DNA from: Ignavibacteria bacterium CG1_02_37_35 | Lineage (GTDB): Bacteria > Bacteroidota > Ignavibacteria > Ignavibacteriales > Ignavibacteriaceae | Length of the DNA: 48,247 bases | Reading direction: 5' to 3' | NCBI GenBank assembly: GCA_001871325.1 | Contig: MNVA01000019.1 | Location: 1-48,247, forward strand | Shown: one piece after another, positions 46,601-48,247 of the stretch | How the letters are laid out: every line of letters begins with the position of its first letter | Position numbering within the stretch: the stretch's first letter is position 1 | Translations under genes and position numbers: made by a program | Notes under the pieces: model-generated | The model's input: the letters and a program-made list of their open reading frames with translations, nothing else | Told to the model about the DNA's origin: nothing | Databases searched by the model: none

Positions 46601-47246
46601 CGGCGACGGCTGGGCTTATGATATCGGGTACGGCGGATTAGACCACGTACTCGCTTCCGGTGCAAACGTAAATGTTTTGGTTCTTGATACAGAGGTTTAT
46701 TCAAACACCGGCGGACAAGCATCAAAATCAACCCCGATGGCAGCAGTTGCAAAATTTGCAGCTTCCGGTAAAAAGATGGGGAAAAAAGACCTCGGATTGA
46801 TCGCAATGTCTTACGGAAATGTGTACGTTGCAAAAATTGCTATGGGCGCAAATGATGCGCAGACAGTCCGTGCAATTTTAGAAGCTGAAGCATACGAAGG
46901 TCCTTCTTTAATTATCGCTTACAGTCACTGTATTGCTCATGGAATAAACATGGGAACTGCAATGAAGAATCAAAAAGCAGCGGTAGATTCAGGGCACTGG
47001 CCTTTATTCCGTTACAATCCAATGCTTTCTTTAGAAGGGAAAAATCCATTCAAGCTTGAATCAAAAGCGCCGAAAATTCCTTTAAAAGATTATGCGTATA
47101 TGGAAACCCGTTACAAAATGTTAACAAAATCTCATCCGCACGAAGCTGAAATATTAATGACGCACGCGCAGGAAGTAGTTAACAATCGTTTCCATTATTA
47201 TGAACAATTAGCGTCTTTAAAAGATGAAAACGAAGAAGTGAAATAA
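43656..47246 (+). CDS. nifJ: Pyruvate:ferredoxin (flavodoxin) oxidoreductase, single-chain
   Basis: Oxidatively decarboxylates pyruvate to acetyl-CoA, passing electrons to ferredoxin or flavodoxin (or the reverse, CO2-fixing reaction). The 1196-residue chain has the domain order of the homodimeric enzyme: N-terminal pyrimidine-binding domain (IYPITPSSPMGEW), middle gamma and delta domains, two [4Fe-4S] motifs CIQCNKCVIVCP (from C694) and CTGCGICIDVCP (from C751), the CSGCGETPY cysteines near 825, and the TPP site GGDGWAYDIGYGGLDH (about 982). All cysteines needed are present. The track start 43644 is TTG; I use the ATG at 43656, after AAGGA. It is followed by a dihydroorotate-dehydrogenase-like gene. 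Confidence 0.96.
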   Translation: MERKKVTIDGNEAAGYVAYHTNEVCAIYPITPSSPMGEWSDQWASEQKNNIWGTIPSVSELQSEGGASGSVHGALQMGALTTTFTASQGLLLMIPNMYKIAGELTPTVFHVTARSIAAQALSIFGDHSDVMATRQTGFAMLCSNSVQEVMDFALIAQAATLESRIPFLHFFDGFRTSHEVMKIEQLTLDDMKAMIDDELVLAHRKRGLTPDNPFMRGTAQNPDVYFQGRETVNKFYADCPAIVQKQMDKFSRLVGRQYHLFDYVGAPDAERIIVLMGSGAEAVDETVQYLINKEEKVGVVKVRLYRPFSIEHFIKALPKTTKSIAVLDRTKEPGAGDPLYLDVVNAISEQYNEAVLPFAYPKITGGRYGLSSKEFTPGMIKAVYDELKKERPKNHFVIGINEDVMHSSLDYDAAFTVEAPETFKGKFYGLGADGTVGANKNSIKIIGEGTDNFAQGYFVYDSKKSGSITTSHLRFGPKELKSTYLIDKANFIASHQQFFLEKMDMLKDAVEGATFLLNTQEPADKVWDTLPEKIQRDLVSKKMKFFIIDAYKVANDTGMGARINTIMQTCFFAISNIFSKEEAITLIKNSVKKTYGAKGEKIVEMNFNAIDQTLANLHEVEVPKTVTSKIQFMPYVSGNVPDFVRDVTAVMIAGDGDSLPVSKMPVDGTYPTGTSKFEKRNIALEVPVWDADTCIQCNKCVIVCPHATIRAKIYDEALLANKPETFKAVKFKAKDFGDNLFYTIQVAVEDCTGCGICIDVCPAKNKKEVRLKAINMAEQIPLREPERANWDFFDSIPLYDRRNLNPAQVKDSQFLEPLFEFSGACSGCGETPYVKLVSQLFGDRAVIANATGCSSIYGGNLPTTPWSKNKEGKGPAWSNSLFEDNAEFGFGFRLAINKQTEQAKEYLQRLSAEIGGELVEELMNAVQNDEAGIYEQRERVDTLKQKLNDYKKTNPGSSKASEVEHLLSLADYLVKKSVWIMGGDGWAYDIGYGGLDHVLASGANVNVLVLDTEVYSNTGGQASKSTPMAAVAKFAASGKKMGKKDLGLIAMSYGNVYVAKIAMGANDAQTVRAILEAEAYEGPSLIIAYSHCIAHGINMGTAMKNQKAAVDSGHWPLFRYNPMLSLEGKNPFKLESKAPKIPLKDYAYMETRYKMLTKSHPHEAEILMTHAQEVVNNRFHYYEQLASLKDENEEVK

Positions 47247-47254
47247 AAAAAACC

Positions 47255-47281
47255 GTAACGCAGAATTCTATTCTGCGTTAC
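47255..47281 (+). other. Intercistronic hairpin between nifJ and the DHOD-like gene
   Basis: GTAACGCAGAA-TTCTA-TTCTGCGTTAC is a perfect 11-bp stem with a 5-nt loop just after the nifJ stop. No T run follows, so it is not a standard intrinsic terminator. It likely stabilises the 3' end of nifJ mRNA or makes partial termination before the downstream gene. Confidence 0.6.
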
Positions 47282-47311
47282 AGAATTATACTAAATTAAA
47301 AGGATAGACAA

Positions 47312-48247
47312 ATGGATTTAACCACAACATACCTTGGATTAGCATTAAAAAATCCGCTCATTCCTTCGGGCGGACCATTACAAAGAGACCTTAAAAATAT
47401 TAAAGCGATGGAAGATGCCGGTGCTTCTGCAGTTGTTCTTTGGTCTTTATTTGAAGAGCAAATAACACATGAACAGCTTGAAATGCATCACCATACTACT
47501 GTGCATGCGGAAAGTTTTGCCGAAGCTACAACGTACTTTCCGGAACAATCGGAATATCACGTTGGGCCGGAAGAATATTTGGAACACATCCGCAAAGCTA
47601 AAGAAGCGGTTGACATTCCTATCATCGCAAGTTTGAACGGAAAATCTGCTGGCGGGTGGATTGATTACGCACGACAAATTGAACAAGCAGGTGCTGATGC
47701 ACTTGAGCTTAACATTTATAAATTGGCTACAGACAGCAGCAAAACTTCCGCCGAAGTTGAAAAAGATTATATAGATATTGTTAAATCGGTTAAAGCTTCG
47801 GTAAAAATTCCGCTTGCCGTAAAACTTCATCCCTTCTTCACTTCAGTAACCAACATTTCAAAAGAATTAGTTGACGCCGGTGCAGACGGTTTGGTTTTAT
47901 TCAACCGTTTCTATCAGCCTGATATTGATCTGGAAAATTTGGAAGTTGTTCCGAATGTTTTGCTTTCAACCCCGATGGCAATGCGTTTGCCGTTGCGCTG
48001 GATAGCGATTCTTCACGGAAAAGTTAACGCTGATCTTGCCGCAACTTCAGGAATTTATACTGAAAAAGATGTTCTGAAAATGCTTATGGCAGGCGCAAAC
48101 GTTACGATGATGATGTCGAGTTTGTTGAAGTTCGGAATTCCCCACTTAGCTGATGTGTTGGGTAAGTTAAAATTCTGGATGGAAGTGAATGAATACGAAT
48201 CAGTTGAGCAGATGCGCGGAAGCATGAGCTACCAAAATGTTGCCGAT
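47312..48247 (+). CDS. Dihydroorotate dehydrogenase-like protein (partial, runs off window)
   Basis: The first 312 codons are visible from ATG 47312 to the window end, so the 3' end is missing. The TIM-barrel FMN enzyme pattern is clear: TTYLGLALKNPLIPSGGPL at the start, IPIIASLNG near residue 105, AGADALELNIY, IPLAVKLHPFFTSV and ADGLVLFNRFY. These are the class-1 DHOD-like strands, but it is the subgroup commonly found next to nifJ and is not expected to be the pyrimidine-pathway enzyme. AAAAGGA precedes the start. The pairing with nifJ suggests a redox or electron-transfer role, not proven. Confidence 0.87.
   Translation, partial: MDLTTTYLGLALKNPLIPSGGPLQRDLKNIKAMEDAGASAVVLWSLFEEQITHEQLEMHHHTTVHAESFAEATTYFPEQSEYHVGPEEYLEHIRKAKEAVDIPIIASLNGKSAGGWIDYARQIEQAGADALELNIYKLATDSSKTSAEVEKDYIDIVKSVKASVKIPLAVKLHPFFTSVTNISKELVDAGADGLVLFNRFYQPDIDLENLEVVPNVLLSTPMAMRLPLRWIAILHGKVNADLAATSGIYTEKDVLKMLMAGANVTMMMSSLLKFGIPHLADVLGKLKFWMEVNEYESVEQMRGSMSYQNVAD

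Noticed and set aside
47447-47830. 127-aa minus-strand ORF
   Set aside because: Antisense shadow of the dihydroorotate-dehydrogenase-like gene.

Overview
The window looks like a chromosomal segment from an AT-rich, Gram-negative, probably anaerobic or fermentative member of the Bacteroidota/Ignavibacteriota/Chlorobi group. The reasons are family-level: a DUF2723 (TMEM260-type) membrane glycosyltransferase, a GlmU-like protein of the Bacteroidota-restricted type, a single-polypeptide pyruvate:ferredoxin oxidoreductase followed by a dihydroorotate-dehydrogenase-like gene, a zinc-free L31, and several promoters of the Bacteroidota form TTG-N17..20-TAnnTTTG instead of the classical -35/-10. Species cannot be assigned from this alone. 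No tRNA, rRNA, CRISPR array or transposase was found.

Layout. (1) 1-4.6 kb: a cell-surface region with one small pilin-like gene on the minus strand, a divergent trio of pilin-like proteins (the last DUF4900-like), then two lipoproteins and a strong terminator. (2) 4.6-13.0 kb: housekeeping genes and protein or surface glycosylation: aspS, a single-domain response regulator, a GT9 glycosyltransferase, the 1005-residue DUF2723 protein, a small charged protein, inorganic pyrophosphatase and the 23S pseudouridine synthase RluE. (3) 13.1-19.8 kb: an accessory island encoding a type III-like restriction-modification system, with a Fic-domain gene between the methyltransferase (mod) and the helicase-nuclease (res). 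(4) 19.9-30.9 kb: envelope polysaccharide genes. A minus-strand operon (GT2, GT2, DUF1844, NAD kinase, thioredoxin-like) lies back to back with a plus-strand operon (GT4, GT4, polyprenyl-phosphate sugar transferase). That one converges on an O-antigen ligase, an MsbA-like ABC exporter and another GT2. (5) 27.1-42.9 kb: a very long minus-strand run of tightly packed genes reading GlmU-like, RsmB, RodZ-like, LigA, a degenerate GT9-like protein, STAS protein, sodium:solute symporter, HAD phosphatase, 7TM-HD phosphodiesterase, XerD-like recombinase, then the glycan genes of region 4. (6) 43.0-48.2 kb: rpmE2 with tandem terminators, divergent from nifJ and a partial dihydroorotate-dehydrogenase-like gene running off the end.

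How the genes fit together. Regions 4 and 5 assemble a surface glycan. The sugar transferase loads the first sugar on undecaprenyl phosphate, several GT2/GT4 enzymes extend it, the ABC exporter moves lipid-linked material and the ligase attaches it, while the GlmU-like enzyme may supply activated sugar. The island in region 3 is the most likely defence locus. Its mod-fic-res order, the long N-terminal extension of Mod and an inverted repeat between fic and res are its notable traits. Other points are an rsmB gene with no ATG, GTG or TTG at its natural N terminus (an ATT start is proposed), an inverted repeat upstream of nifJ, and the four-protein pilin-like cluster at the left edge. Several ORF-track starts were moved to internal codons where an upstream TTG or GTG start was implausible.
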